Positions 24,968-37,858 of a stretch of 64,000 nucleotides of DNA are shown piece after piece. A program made the translations under genes and the position numbers. The stretch is from the NCBI RefSeq assembly GCF_018691265.1, contig NW_024881301.1, forward strand, positions 15,312,752 through 15,376,751. Direction: 5' to 3'. The stretch is from Tyto alba (lineage: Eukaryota; Chordata; Aves; Strigiformes; Tytonidae). The first letter of the stretch is position 1. Each line of letters starts with the position of its first letter. The notes beneath the pieces were generated by a model. That model made no database searches. It was not told the origin of the DNA and worked only from the letters and a program-made list of their open reading frames with translations.

Positions 24968-25515
24968 TGCGAAGAAAACCCATCTACATGAAGTAGATAA
25001 GCAGGCACTTCTTTATTCCAGCGGTGGGGAACACAGGGGATAGCTCCACCAAAGACATGTTCACCAAAAGGTACGCACCTTTTTAGCAGTAATGGTTACA
25101 TAAGATTCAAAAATGCATAGAATTCTCGCTTCTTAATTTGACCTTTATAATGACTGGCTTTATCAATTACCTTACCTTATCCATACTTCTATTCTAAGTA
25201 ATTATTGGTTAACCACACTGATTGTAATCCTTGATATTAAAGTCAAAGAGGGGAGGGTAATGATTAGTATATTCATGTTATTTCCTGGAAATCATTATCA
25301 TATGCAAATGTCTCTAACACAATAATGGTTATGTTGGATGGGGGTCCTCTGGTGGTTGTCATTAGTCTTCTTCACTTTTTCCGCTGATTGAACTCCACCC
25401 TTGCACATGCTCATTTCATCCTTTGGCTGATGTCCCAAACCAAGGCCAGTTTCTTCTGATACACCTTGTTTTAATTCAGAATCCATAACTATTTCCATAG
25501 TAATTGAGGCAAACA
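24968..25515 (-). mobile_element. Solo LTR with 4-bp duplication (ERV1-like), minus strand
   Basis: Read on the minus strand it begins TGTTTGCCTCAATTACTATG at 25515 and ends TTTTCTTCGCA at 24968. Both flanks carry CAAT (24964-24967 and 25516-25519), a 4-bp duplication as is usual for class I (ERV1) insertions. A TATAAA box lies at 25144-25149 and AATAAA at 25012-25017 (both reverse strand), giving a short U5 of about 45 bp after the polyadenylation signal. The layout U3-TATA-R-AATAAA-U5 is complete. No gag, pol or env adjoins. The 72-codon minus-strand frame at 25298-25516 is just the U3 read through. The class assignment rests on duplication length and is less certain than the LTR call. Confidence 0.8.
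25012..25017 (-). terminator. Polyadenylation signal of the ERV1-like LTR
   Basis: AATAAA on the minus strand, about 45 bp from the LTR 3' edge and about 130 bp downstream of the TATA box. Confidence 0.6.
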
Positions 25516-27967
25516 CAATACTAGTTACTCATTCCTAAAATCATAACATATCCTATGTTCACATAGCTACTGTAACTATATCACTTATATAACCAAAATT
25601 CAAAATTATATTCTAAAATTCAAGCTATCTCATTAGGGTATTTGTAAATTGTAACACTGCTTTCCATTGCATTGCTCTAAATATGCCACAGCCTTTGAAC
25701 AAAACGTTGTTCAACAAAACACAAAACATTTGTACTACAGAAAACTACTTGGTCCGTATCCTTCTAGTTCTAGCTGCTCTTCTGGGAATTAACATATCTC
25801 TTATTGGAAAACCCATGCCAACATACGTCTTAACAAATGTTATTGTGCTTGCTCGTTCACTTATTTTGATGACATTTTGAGATTAGTATTGCTGGTAGTA
25901 GCCAGTGAAGAAAAACGTCTTACTTCTGGGGGCTGTAAAATATAACTTTTACAGTTCTGAAATATACAGTGATCTCTGTGCTATTCTCTAAGTCTTCTGT
26001 GCTAATGTGGATTAGTTTTTTAGTTTTCTAAGTAGTGTATGAACATCATTCAACAATATTGTGATGAAAATAAAAGAGATACCTTAGTGCAAGCCCTGCT
26101 GTATTGTAATAAAGTGTTAGAAAATATGTTCATTTTTAATTGTTTCATTTCTGGGATTATGTCTGCCCAAGGCAAGAGAGAATTGAGTATGTATTTCTCT
26201 GGTGTACAAAAACATTTATTCAGAATATATGCAAATCAACCAAACATTCTCATAAACAGCAGTACTGAGCTGATAGTTAATGACAGTAAAAGTTGATAAC
26301 TTAATGATGAAAAAAAAAAAAAAACCATGCCTAATTAATAGGCTGTAACACTTTCAAGAGAACTGGATGTTTCAAAAAAAAAAAAAAAATCCTTAACTCT
26401 TACAAAACCATTTCATGGTCTTGAGAATTGGTATGTTTTTATTTCATGAGGCAAGAAAGAGTCCTGACAAAAAAGATGCACAACAAATCATGACAGATAC
26501 TTAATTTATTCTACTTCCCTACTTACAGTAGATTATATTTTAAAGATCTGCTTGTAGGGAAAGAATTTCCTGACCCAACAACATTTAGGACCTGATAAGA
26601 GAATTGGTTAGGCTGACCATGAAGATGCAATATGGAAGAGGAAGCAATATAGTAGTAGGGATCAAATGGATGGGAAAGTCATGTGAGTATAGTTTGATGC
26701 ACAAAAGGGTTTAGTGACAGAAAAGAAATAGGAGAGAAACGCCCCTTAAGAAAGGAAAAATCCATAGATAGGAAATGTTAGAGTTCCTTTTGATGGGGGA
26801 GAATATAGCTTTTAATGGAGTTTATTCTGTAAAAGGAGAAAATTATTGTGGAAAATTCTGTTAGATTAAGTTTGCCATCACTATTAACTTCTTTCTCTTT
26901 GTTAACAAAAATTTTCAGGGAACATCTCTTATTTACCTGTTTTCTTCATCACATGAATGAAATGAAGTTTGATGTGATCTTTAAGTCTTAAAAAAGCACA
27001 GGCATCTCACTGCTGCCAAATCACACTTATGTGTTTACTTAACAGAGCCAATGGTATCCCCAAATAGGTTCAAAATTAATAGACTTGGAAAAACACTAAA
27101 AGATAAAGTGCTACCAAAAAGAAGCAGTTGAGTGGAAAGTGGTAAATTTTACTCAGGAATTTTCCTGGAGTAAACAGGTTCTAAAAGAAAAACAGCAAAA
27201 AACCCCAAATCTCTGCAACTTCACAACAGCCTACACCTTTCTCTTGCTCTTCTATGATCACAGTAGGGAACAGAGAGCTCTGAAAGTGCTGAGAGTTTAA
27301 ATAGCTTCTGCTCAATCAACTCATACAGGTCTTGCCTCTTATTTTAATTTAGTGGAGGTGAGTGAGCTGAAGAGGTTTTAACATACTGAATGTTAATTAA
27401 CAAGGGATGATTCTCAAAAGCTTCGGAGTTTCATTACTTGGAACTTATCAGAGCCTATTTAGTCACGGCACCTCAACTAAAACACCCAAGAGAACAAGTT
27501 TCTGAAAAGATTTCTTGTGCTTCCTGGTTCACCTAGATTGAAAAAATTACACAAAAATTACTTTTCTCACTGTACTCAAAACACTGCAAAGATTATTGAT
27601 AGTAGTCATTAAAAGGGACAGGTGTTTTTTCTGGCTGTTGTAACAGCTGGCTGCATAATTCAATCCAATTAATATATAAGGATTCACATATGGGTGAGTA
27701 TTTTATGGATGGCTGGATCAAGTGACAACATTTAACAAATGACCTAAAATAGGTCTCAGGGTGTTTGTTCTTTCCAGTCCTGAGAAACCTGTGAGTTCTA
27801 CAAGCTTAGTTGTATTTGTGGATTGACTTTCAGATGCATGTTCATGTTTACTATATTTCTTAATAAGGAAGTGGTACTTTTGAATTTTGTGCTGCCTTCA
27901 AATCAGTAATAAAAACCCCCCATTTTTCTCCAATTAAAAATATCATATCAGTTTAAAACTGTCGACT

Positions 27968-27984
27968 CCCCTCCCCCCCCCCCC
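27968..27984. repeat. C-tract (C4-T-C12)
   Basis: A run of twelve C after a shorter C4-T, followed by A6. Homopolymer C runs this long are uncommon in AT-rich DNA and are error-prone in assembly. Confidence 0.9.
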
Positions 27985-29139
27985 AAAAAATATCCAAACA
28001 CCTAAACAAAGAAACTAGTAACAATACCCTAATTACAATTAAAAATTAAAAATTTATTTTAGTAGATGACCAAAATGACTTATTTTCCAGAAACAGATAG
28101 AACGTGAAATTATATATAGAATGCCAAATCAAAAGTCTTATGAAATTAATACAGAGAATTCTATCTTGAATGAGCAGCATGAAAGGTATTTCAGTGAGAG
28201 AGAATGGAGGATCAACTTGAGTCATTATATTTTAACTGTTGTATGTTTCTCTGAAAGACCAGAACCAAAAATCTCTCTAAAGAGTTTTCTAAATATGAGA
28301 AACTCAATATATTACATCTACTTCTATTACATTGCCCATAAAATTTCACATTGATATTTACTTCCACATCACAACCATCGCTCTCTGAGTACTCACCCAC
28401 AAAAAAGGAAACAAGCTTATTTTCCTTTGCCTTGGCTTTGCACACATCAGCATTATTTTAACCTTTGAAACTTCTGCACTCCTGGGGTCTGAGGCTTGCA
28501 GATTTTTAAGGCTTTCCTCTAGGATACTGTAAACACACTAGAAGAGGTGACATGTACTACATGTGGGGAAGCATAAGTTACACGTTACACCCATGAGAGT
28601 GAAGAGCAGCTGCTGTAGGCAAATATTTGTATGCACCTGAACAGCTTCTCATTTAAGGACCTCTCCAAGTGAAGTGTGGGGCTTGGCTAAGCACTTTCCA
28701 AACAAATCCAGCTTTTTTTACTTCTGCCTGGATTTACTTCTCCAGCTGCAGAATAAACTGCTTGGTTATAAATGTTAGCCATTAACTATGGCAGTTAGCA
28801 CAAGGAAGATTGCACTCATATAACAATACAAGATAGAAACTACTGCATCTCGCCTATGTGACATCTCCATGAGCCATTAAGAAGAGAGGAATTCTGCATT
28901 TAACCTCAAGGACACAGGGATTTGTTGGTTTGTGTTCAAACCTTCTCTAGCTCATATCTCTCATTGTTTTATATCACGTAATATCAAAATAAATAGATAC
29001 TGTAATGCCAAAAGGGATTTTGAATTTAGCCTAAAATAAAAAAGAAACACTTTCAAATTCAGACAAAGCAGTTATCTGAAGCAAGATGAAAACCCTATAT
29101 TTAACCTTACTCAGCCAGTTCAATGTTTTCTGAGTGCTG

Positions 29140-29159
29140 CCCCCGCCCCCCCCCCCCCC
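29140..29159. repeat. C-tract (C5-G-C14)
   Basis: C5-G-C14, the longest C run in the window. It is G-rich on the minus strand. Confidence 0.9.
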
Positions 29160-30110
29160 TTTATTATTTTGGGGCAGTAAAATGTAAGCTTTGATTAATC
29201 CTTTTGAAGTATGTGTTTATTTAAGATTATTAATTTACCTTTTCTGGCCATATTTTGTAAACATAAATTATAGAAATCAACATAAAAAATAAAATCTGAA
29301 TTTCACAGAACCTTTTTTCCAGACAGATGAGGTTTTTAAACACAAAAATCATATATAGATATGTAGGTAGCTGAAGTCCTATTACCAAGCTAAACTGAGA
29401 AATAAATCACACTGGCCTGGACCAAGAAAATTAAGAAAATATTGGGAGAAAGGAAAAACAATTTTGCTTTGAGAAACTACAATATTTTGTTCCATCCAAA
29501 ATTAACTTTTATTCTTTTTAAAATTTTAAGAGAAAATGTAGGCAAAATGAACCTAAAATTAAGAACAGTGAAGAATAATAAAATGTCAAAATGAAACTAT
29601 AGAACGTTCTGATTATTTTTTTTAATTATTATTTTAACAGTCATAGAAAGGAAATTCAACAATAATTTAAAAATGTTTTGGTTGATCACTTTCTCAATTT
29701 GTCATATAATAAACATGCAACCAAAAATATCCATTCTACCTGTGTGAATGTGCGAATCAGAAACAGCACTTACATGATCAGGTCCAAACATCCAGAATAC
29801 TATGAAATTGTATACCGTAACTCATAAACAAATGGATAATCAGGATCTGAAAACCAAATGTAATGATACTTCTCTTTCAAATTGCTAGAGCATGAAAGAG
29901 GCTAAGGCAGGAGTTCTCTCTTCTGTGGAAGATGGATGGAGGAACTTGAGTTAATTCTCTCCTTCTTTTGCTTTTATCTTTGATAGCTAAGAAAGGCTTC
30001 TGGCATTATTAATCTTTACACAGGACTCCCTGTTTTGACTTGGAGTGGGGTGATGATTTTGTATGTGCAGGACTCCACTTTGCTTTACTCTAAGTGGTAT
30101 GAAGTGGCTC

Positions 30111-30130
30111 AGGTCAAACTGGTTTGACCT
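30111..30130. promoter_or_regulatory. Inverted repeat of two nuclear-receptor half-sites
   Basis: Perfect 9-bp arms AGGTCAAAC (30111-30119) and GTTTGACCT (30122-30130) with a 2-bp spacer. Each arm contains the AGGTCA half-site bound by many nuclear receptors, arranged as an inverted repeat with eight bases between the hexamers. Binding is inferred only. Confidence 0.35.
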
Positions 30131-33100
30131 CCAGGTTCATGTGTGTAATCTTGAAGAACTGAAAGAGAGATGGTGGAATAATATTTTTGCGTATTTTCTC
30201 AATAATAGTTTATTTTCTCATGGAAACCAAACTCATTTCTGAGGATGGTGGATGTGGTTTGGACTTCTGATTTGCTGGTATTATTTAATTCAAAATATCT
30301 GCCTTTATTTGGATTGTTTTATTTGTAATATTAGAAGCCATTTCTCTTCAACATCTAGCTCCTTTGTTTTTATCTTTGCTCAATGCCATCAGTGAAATGC
30401 TATTCCAGTATGAAACAGTGGTAAAGTCAAATGTTTAGAGACTTTTTGAACTGAGTGTTATTGACTATTGAGTACTAGGGAAAGAGGAATTTCTTTTTGG
30501 AAAGTGAAGGAAGGTGATGAACTAACTTTTGAATTGACTAAATTATGCACATTGGACCAAATCTGGGTTGAGTCCAGAAAAATGTCATTGATTCAAGTAT
30601 CATTTGGACTGTGTAAGAGACATAAGTGAGAATGATGGCTGTATTTTCTCAGTGATAATGGAATGGCCAGTAGAGGATGGGAAAGGACAAAGTTATTCCT
30701 CAGTGTATAGTCTGAGAGGTGTCCATAACTGGATGACTACCTGCTCCAAAATGTAAGGACTGGGAGATTTGCAAAGATGGGAGAAGTGGGATGAGCATTG
30801 CTATATTTAACATCCATGCGTTCCATGAGATGAGTGTAGAGAGGAGGAAGCTGCCGATTGAGAAGTACTTTGTCATCCAGATTGCTTTATGTGTACAGAT
30901 GTGCCAAGAGTAAACCAAAAGGAAGAACATTGAACTTTTCGTGATACAAACTCCTCCTTACTGCTCATCGTGCCTCCCAGGTACAACTGAGTCCTGTCTG
31001 AGAAATCTAGGGTCTGGTCACAAAGAATTAGGAGTTATTCACACATTTGTCATAAAGTGGGTGCTCCAGTTAAATATACAAGTGTATACTTGAAATTTAA
31101 GACTGAGATATCCAGTATTTCTAATTATTTTATAACTTAGGAAAAACTATACTCTGGAGCATAATGATAAAAATATATGATGCTGAAAATATATTAATAA
31201 CATTAAAGACTTTATGAGCTCAGGTAAGAATAACATATTTCTGCATTTCAGGTTGCATTAATAAAAAATGTTTACTACAATGCTTTTGTAGTTGATAAAA
31301 TTTTTCATTATTTTTTGTATGTTCATCAGGCCAAGAGGGATCATTTATGAATTATGACAGCTAGCAAAATTCAAGTAATTTTCAAATATAATAATTTTCA
31401 ATATGATGGGAAATTTATAACAACCAAAATGATTTTAAAATTCATTGAAACTTCCTCTTTCAGGAAAGGTTATTTCATGTTGATATTTTTTTAATTTGAA
31501 GAAGTTATCATGAAAAACATAAAAAACTTTAATTAAAAAAAAAGTCATTGAACCTCTCTGCTTACCTGTGCATTTAATACGAGAGATGAATTGATTAGTC
31601 TATGATACTGACAGCTGAATAAAAAAGTTTGAATAATACATTTATTAAAATACTGAGCAAGATGAAGTAAATGGCCAGGTTAAACACTTCAGTTTGCTAA
31701 CCTTGGTAAACTGTACACAGATTTATCACACTAAAAATAAAATAACATAGGCATATTTACTACAATAACTAGAACTGTGAACCACATTTACTGTAACACT
31801 AACTGATTTCATGTTGTAGACTGTTTGTTACAATCATAGATGACTGAGGTTGTCAGTTAAAAGACTATATCGGAATTTCAGTGTTCACTGAGATGAATAT
31901 CCTATAATTTCTCTTCTCTGAAGTATTTCATAAAGCCCTGTGGTACCACTATATAATATGTAAATCAGATTAATATAGGACCACAGTCTCCAGGACTGTC
32001 AATGCAGTATTTCCCTGCAGTATTAAAGTCCACAAAACCTGATTTTTAATATACTCATGAACAATGAAGGAAATACATGTTGCATGTAAAAATAGCTACA
32101 CCTTTTGGAAGGACAACCAACCAGATGCTTTCATTTCTAGGTTGGCAACCATGGGGATGCAAGAAAAGTGAGGTGTTGGTCCTGGGACTTTACACCTAGG
32201 ATTTTCAGTAATAAATGTTGCTGTGTTAGCAAAATGTAGAAGGTTTTTTAAAAGTTTCTGCCATCAAAAAGCCATGTTTAACTCCTACTTTAAGGATATG
32301 TTTTGGCTTGCACATGCCTATTTACAGATAAAAGTACCTATGATGGGGGTGTGCTCATATAACAATTGCTTTGCTTGAGATGACCTCTTAAAAAACTAGT
32401 GTTTTTTAATGTGTCTTATGGAATAACACTGTTAGAAAAGGTTTTGCTTCTGTCCTATTGGGCTGAAACACTTAACGTCATACCAGTTTAGCTATGGTTC
32501 TCTGGTACCTCAGACAGGGTATGTCAGGCATCTCACAAAATTTCCTTACGGATGCAACATCAGGGACAGAAACAATCTATTTCCTTGTTACAAGTCTATA
32601 TACTAAGTAAAAGTATGCTGTGGATAGTTTCTGTGCTACATTTTTCTTTATATGAAGTATAGAAATCTGTCTCAGAGTTTGTTTCCTCTGAAGGAATAAC
32701 ACAACCAGAGTTTTGCGAAGAATGGAGGTGTGAGACCTTGCCCAAAAAGATTAGAGCTATCACTAAAAGAGTGAGTGGTCCATTTTCTAATACATGTTAA
32801 AACTCAAAGGTGTAGTACTCTAGTTAGGTTATCAACATGTCCTTGTCTTCCCTTAAATTTTGTTGCTGTTTCAACAAAGCAAAATCACAACTTAGAGGCA
32901 GAGCTCTAGGGCAAATTTGAGAAATTAATAAAACTAATCTTATGAGACATGAGAAATAACTATCTGATACAAGTTTTATGAAAAAGAATTATAAACTATG
33001 AACCTCAAAGGTGCCTACATGCTTTCAAAATCAAATCAAAACAACAAAGCCAGAAACACATTAGAAGTCAGAAAACATGATTTCAGTAATTTTGCAGAAT

Positions 33101-36100
33101 TTTGTTTTAGTGGATGCTGCATTAAGCCTTTTGCATTCTTCAAATGAAAATTATTGCTTTAGCAAAGCCAATTTTAGTCTCTATTAATGTGGACTCATTT
33201 CCTTAGTGAATGGTGATTGTCAGGGTGAATAAAGGTAGCAGAATTAGTTTCTATTGATTGAAATACCAACTTTTTCATTATGATTTTTTTTTTTTTTGCA
33301 ATACAAGTTTAAAAGAAAAAAATTGTGTGACTACAACTTCTGTTCTATTTATGCATACATGCATACACACAATCACAGCTGCAACTTCTTTTTATGGTTA
33401 AAAGTATCTTAGCTTGGAGCAACTGCAGGAATCTGTTGAGTTATGTAAATTCCATGTTGAGTAATTATGTTTCTTTAATTAAATAAATGGGTGATCAGAG
33501 CCTGAGGGTTGGTTGTTTGACTTAGATATGTACTTTTAAATATAACATTTTTTCAAAGAAACAGCAGTTTCTGTTATATCTTGTTGCACATAGAACATGA
33601 TGTGTTGATTGTGAGGTTATAGTTATTGCGATCTAACTAGTTTGACTATTCAGCACATACAAGTGAGTTCCATGACTCAAAATTAATTAGTTATGTACTT
33701 TTAGGAGACTTTAACATTGATGGTAAATTTCTGGTAGAGCCATTGCCATTTGGTCAGACTGCCACACATTAATGATCTTCCTAGCATGAAGTTTTGTGGA
33801 AAGATTACTCTTATTTCTGTGATTGAGAACCTGTCTTCATAGGGTATCCTGGAGTATAGAGGAAAGTGAGGAGAAGATGACATCTCAGGCACATATCATT
33901 TTGTGAGCTGAAGTGCTGAACCCACATACCAAGGAAATGGGTGGAGATTTCCAGTCTACTGAACACCACCTACTCCATATACACGGTGGGCATGTGCTTT
34001 GGGTGATCTTCTCTCTCACAGGACATCTTTGTCATCCCTTTTCAAAGCAAATTAGTTTTGTTGACCCAATGTTTCAGAGAGGTTCTATGCACATATAGTA
34101 GCGTTCCTGCTCTTTTAGAATTACAGCCCACAAATACATATCAACTGTGCATTTATTTGTTTGTAATTTTATGGTGAAATGTTTTCAACTAGGGCAGAGG
34201 ACAGAGACATTTTTTCACATTTCCCCTTCCTAATTTGAGATTTTCAGTTGACCTTGAAAAGTTGTAGATTCTCTTCTGTGTATTGGGGATAACACTGAGT
34301 TCCTAGGAAAAGATGGTAATGTCAGAAATTACAGCCTCATAAAGCCCTTAATTCTCATCATAAAAATAATATATAAAGTAGAGAACTATGAGGGTCCCTT
34401 ACATATTGCACTGTCAGGTTTAGGAGCACTACAATAAAATTTACAATGCCTTTTTATTTGATAGTGGGTAAGAGAGAAGGAAAGTGTAGCTTAAAAATTG
34501 CCATGTTATAAACGAGTGAGCTTTTCAGTAGGTGGAAGAAGGGAGGCTGGGAGCATGAAATGCTGGGCTTTGGGGCTTTTACTACATCTTTAAAACAATG
34601 TTGTTAAGAATCCCAGATGTTCACTCCAGGTGAAGTTTTTAAATACATGATGAGCTAAAATTTTTAAAATCTGCTCATTATGAGCCAAATGCTTTTCTCA
34701 GAGTATTTGAGAATGCAGAGAACACAAATAACTTCAGGAGCTTCTGAGTCACAATCAGAGAGCACATAAAGAGCTCATCTGGTCAGGATGCAACAGATTA
34801 AATCCCAAGTATGTTGTGGCCAAGGGGAGTTTTTCTGCTAATCCAAATAAAGGCAAGATTTCACCCAGTTTCACTAGGAAATTTTCATCACCCATCTGCT
34901 GAGTGGTGGTAATCATCTTCATCATTTCCACTTTCCATTCTGTCTAAGAATGGTTTTCATGGCTAGAAGTCTAACATGCTGACCTGTGCCCAACACACAG
35001 AAGATATTAGTTCATTGCAATGCCCACCTGTAGGACTTGTCTCTCTAGGTTGAACCAGGTAAAGTCAAATTTCTGTTCTAAATAGTGGTTAAAATGATGG
35101 TTGCTGTAAAATCACAAGCATGTTGTGTATGACATAGCAAGCATGTCTAAAATTACCCAGTTTTAATCTTGGGGACCAGAATATAACAGATGTTAACTTC
35201 ATTATTTTCTTAAAAGCCTCACTGAAGATGATTTGTGTGCAAGATGTTATATATAAACATATGAACAGGAACAGAGTACATAGAATATGGAAATATGCAG
35301 AAAGAAAACATAAGTACAAATATGTAAGGTCAAAAATAAGAGGTCAAGATGTACACAAACATGATTTAAGAATAAATGAGAATAAATTTTCCTTCCCCCT
35401 TAGTCACACATTTTCAATTGAATATTTAGACTATGAGGGACAGACAGTCTTGTCACACTTTGCATAGCATGCTGGCCACCAGAAACTGCTGAAGAGTTAG
35501 ACATCATGCAGGAGCACTTCTTAGTCTGACCTAGTTAGTGGTAGAGTTTTATTATGTGACTTTTATTGATTTTAGTGAATAGATATAAACATATGTAGAA
35601 TAGAGGCTATATATTGTCTTTAGAGTGGAAACACTGAAATACTGTAGTAAATGAGAAGTTTTGAAAGCTATTATTCATATTTGTTTACTTGCAAAACTGT
35701 GGCTCATAGAAATAGCTGTTTTTTCTTTGGAGATTCACAGTGCTCTGGTAAATATTTTCATATGTGGTTAATCTTTCATACAACATTATGTGGGCAAAAA
35801 GTAAGTCTATCAAAAATTTAAAACAACCAGTTGTTGTTCTGGAAGGCAGCAGATGTTATTGCACAGATGCCTTTCTCCTATTTGTTTAGTTTCATCACTT
35901 ATGTGGAGATAACTGAAAGACATTTTCCAAGCCTTGGCAGTGCACTTGATTGGCACTCTGGTGGCAGATGATCTTCAGTGTATCAGTGACCAACAAATGT
36001 GAAAGGGCAGAATGGGGCTTTCATTAGAGTGCTTTATGGACGTCTGCTAATTGCATTCTACTGCTCCCAACACTCACATGAGAATCTCACACATTTGTCA

Positions 36101-36225
36101 TCTCTACAACATGTGGTAAGGGCTGGGAGACCTACTGTCTGAAGAAAACTGCCATATTCTTTCTTCACAGCCTGACAAATAGTTAACTCATGGTCACATG
36201 GATTTGTTCCCAAAGTTAGCAGACA
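30131..36225. other. Unique AT-rich intergenic DNA
   Basis: No gene or classifiable transposon is visible. A T-run lies at 33284-33297. Short open frames (60-79 codons) have no domain. The last 300 bp (about 35,820-36,110) has balanced composition with a TAATTGCATT motif but no other direct sign of function. Confidence 0.5.
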
Positions 36226-36280
36226 GCTAACAAACTGTGGTAGAGTATGTATCCTCTTTCTGAAATTATACCTATCATAC

Positions 36281-36301
36281 TTCTTTTCTCTCTCTCTCTC
36301 T

Positions 36302-36337
<36 letters not shown>

Positions 36338-36338
36338 G
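36281..36338 (+). repeat. (CT)n-T30 polypyrimidine tract ending in ACAG
   Basis: 54 consecutive pyrimidines (CT repeat, then about thirty T) followed by ACAG with AG at 36337-36338. No AG dinucleotide occurs between 36246 and 36336, as in a true AG-exclusion zone of a 3' splice site. A CTAAC branch-like motif lies at 36227-36231, just outside that zone. A microsatellite is certain; splice function is speculative. Confidence 0.85.
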
Positions 36339-36403
36339 GAGAAAGTGATAATTACTTCAGTTTGTATTTATTATTCCAAGAAAGATAATTTGTCACATTT
36401 TAT
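36339..36403 (+). other. Putative cryptic exon-like segment
   Basis: 65 bp lie between the acceptor-like ACAG and a GTAAGG donor-like motif at 36404-36409. One of three frames is open throughout, about 21 codons, which is not statistically unusual. No protein similarity is recognised. RNA-seq splice junctions would decide. Confidence 0.15.
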
Positions 36404-36409
36404 GTAAGG

Positions 36410-37853
36410 GCTAGAATTTCAATAAATTCAGTCCTCATTTTAGCTCAAGTATGTTTAAAATTACTTATAGCAGAGATTTAATCATGAACCACTGCCTTTC
36501 CCTGTGAATTACTTGTATGCTACCTGCTTAAATTTCTTAAGCTTTTAGAGTAATTGGATGCTTGGCTTGAATCTTAGGAAGAATTAACTACTGATATTTT
36601 TAGAAAGTAAATTAAAGCTTTTCTACTTTCAGGAGACTGGCCTTCTAAATATCTTTAAAGCTTTGTATGCAGTGTCAATTTTAGAGAGTTTTGTCATCAA
36701 TGTCAGCCTCTTGGATCTCCTTCACAATACAATTTTGAATGCAGCATGTAAAAATAATCCAAAACCCAGCCATAATTTTAGGTATCAGTATTCTACCATA
36801 TAGTTAAGTTTTACTTAAACAAATTCACAACTTCATTAAGTGTGATGAATCATGCAGCATTTTTGGCAGCCACATTTTATGTCAGATATTGTCCTTGGAC
36901 AGATATTAAAGCCAGATAATTTCTTTTGGTCAAGCCTAATACTAAAATTAACATCTGACAACCTAAAACTTGTATATGAAGTTACAAGTCTCTCTCTCTC
37001 ACCCCTACCAAGAAACTATGGCAGGGAATCTTAAAGAAAAGCATCCCTAAATATTGCTAACAGTTCAGCTGTAGCTAGTAAGCACACTGAAATGCTGAGA
37101 TATCAGCATTTAGAACTACAGCTACCGTTTCTTCAAAATTAATAAAATTGAAGAGAAATGGGAGAAAACCATACATAAACTGAGAATTCCTTTCCAGATA
37201 AAACAAGAGGGACTTCAGTGATCAACAGCTGTTGTAAAATAGCTACTTCAAGGAGATAGCTACTTGATTTTGCCAAATTTAAAATCCCCCACCCTGCAAA
37301 TAATATGCTTAGAGAAGAAGTATTTTTTATCATAGTAATTTCCTGTGAAAAAGTCAGGAAGTTAGAAACTGAAATGTAGACAACATTTTTGTACTAGTGT
37401 TATGTCAGATGTTACATTATAATGCTTTGTCAGTTAAAGAGGTTAAAAAATAGTCACATTTAGAATTAATTTACAGGAAGAGGAATAGAAAGACAGCTTG
37501 GCATTGAATGAATACTTATGCTTCTTAAGTCCTGCTGAATTATTTTCTTAATTTCTGTGTTGAATGGTAAGGTTGTTCTGCAAGGTGAAAAGAAAAAAGG
37601 TCTCTCACCATATTTTAATAAGAAACATGTCTTTTTTCTTGTTAAAAATACCTAGTCTGAATATCAGTACTAACAAACTCCCTTTACTTCTCTAAAATTA
37701 CCAGGTGCCCACACTTTGGGGTATGCCTGTCATATACTCACACTGAAACATACAAGTCGGGTGCAAAGAGGGTGTAGTCACCCCAGGATGAAGACCCTAC
37801 AGCATCCAATCTCTGTCCCATTCACACAGTATGATTTCTTCCTGGTGACACTT
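36410..37853. other. Unique AT-rich intergenic DNA
   Basis: No gene or repeat is recognised. Composition becomes slightly more GC-rich over the last 150 bp before the next LTR. Confidence 0.5.
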
Positions 37854-37858
37854 GCAGT

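Larger units (their letters stand above)
25520..30110. other. Unique AT-rich intergenic DNA
   Basis: No gene is recognised. A-runs occur at 26310-26324 and 26374-26389 and C-tracts at 27968-27984 and 29140-29159. The 65-codon frame at 25683-25880 is hydrophobic in part but matches no mitochondrial or nuclear protein I can name. Confidence 0.5.

Noticed and set aside
25683..25880. Possible nuclear copy of a mitochondrial gene (hydrophobic 65-codon frame)
   Set aside because: The residues do not line up with any mitochondrial protein I can recall, and the base composition is that of the flanks.
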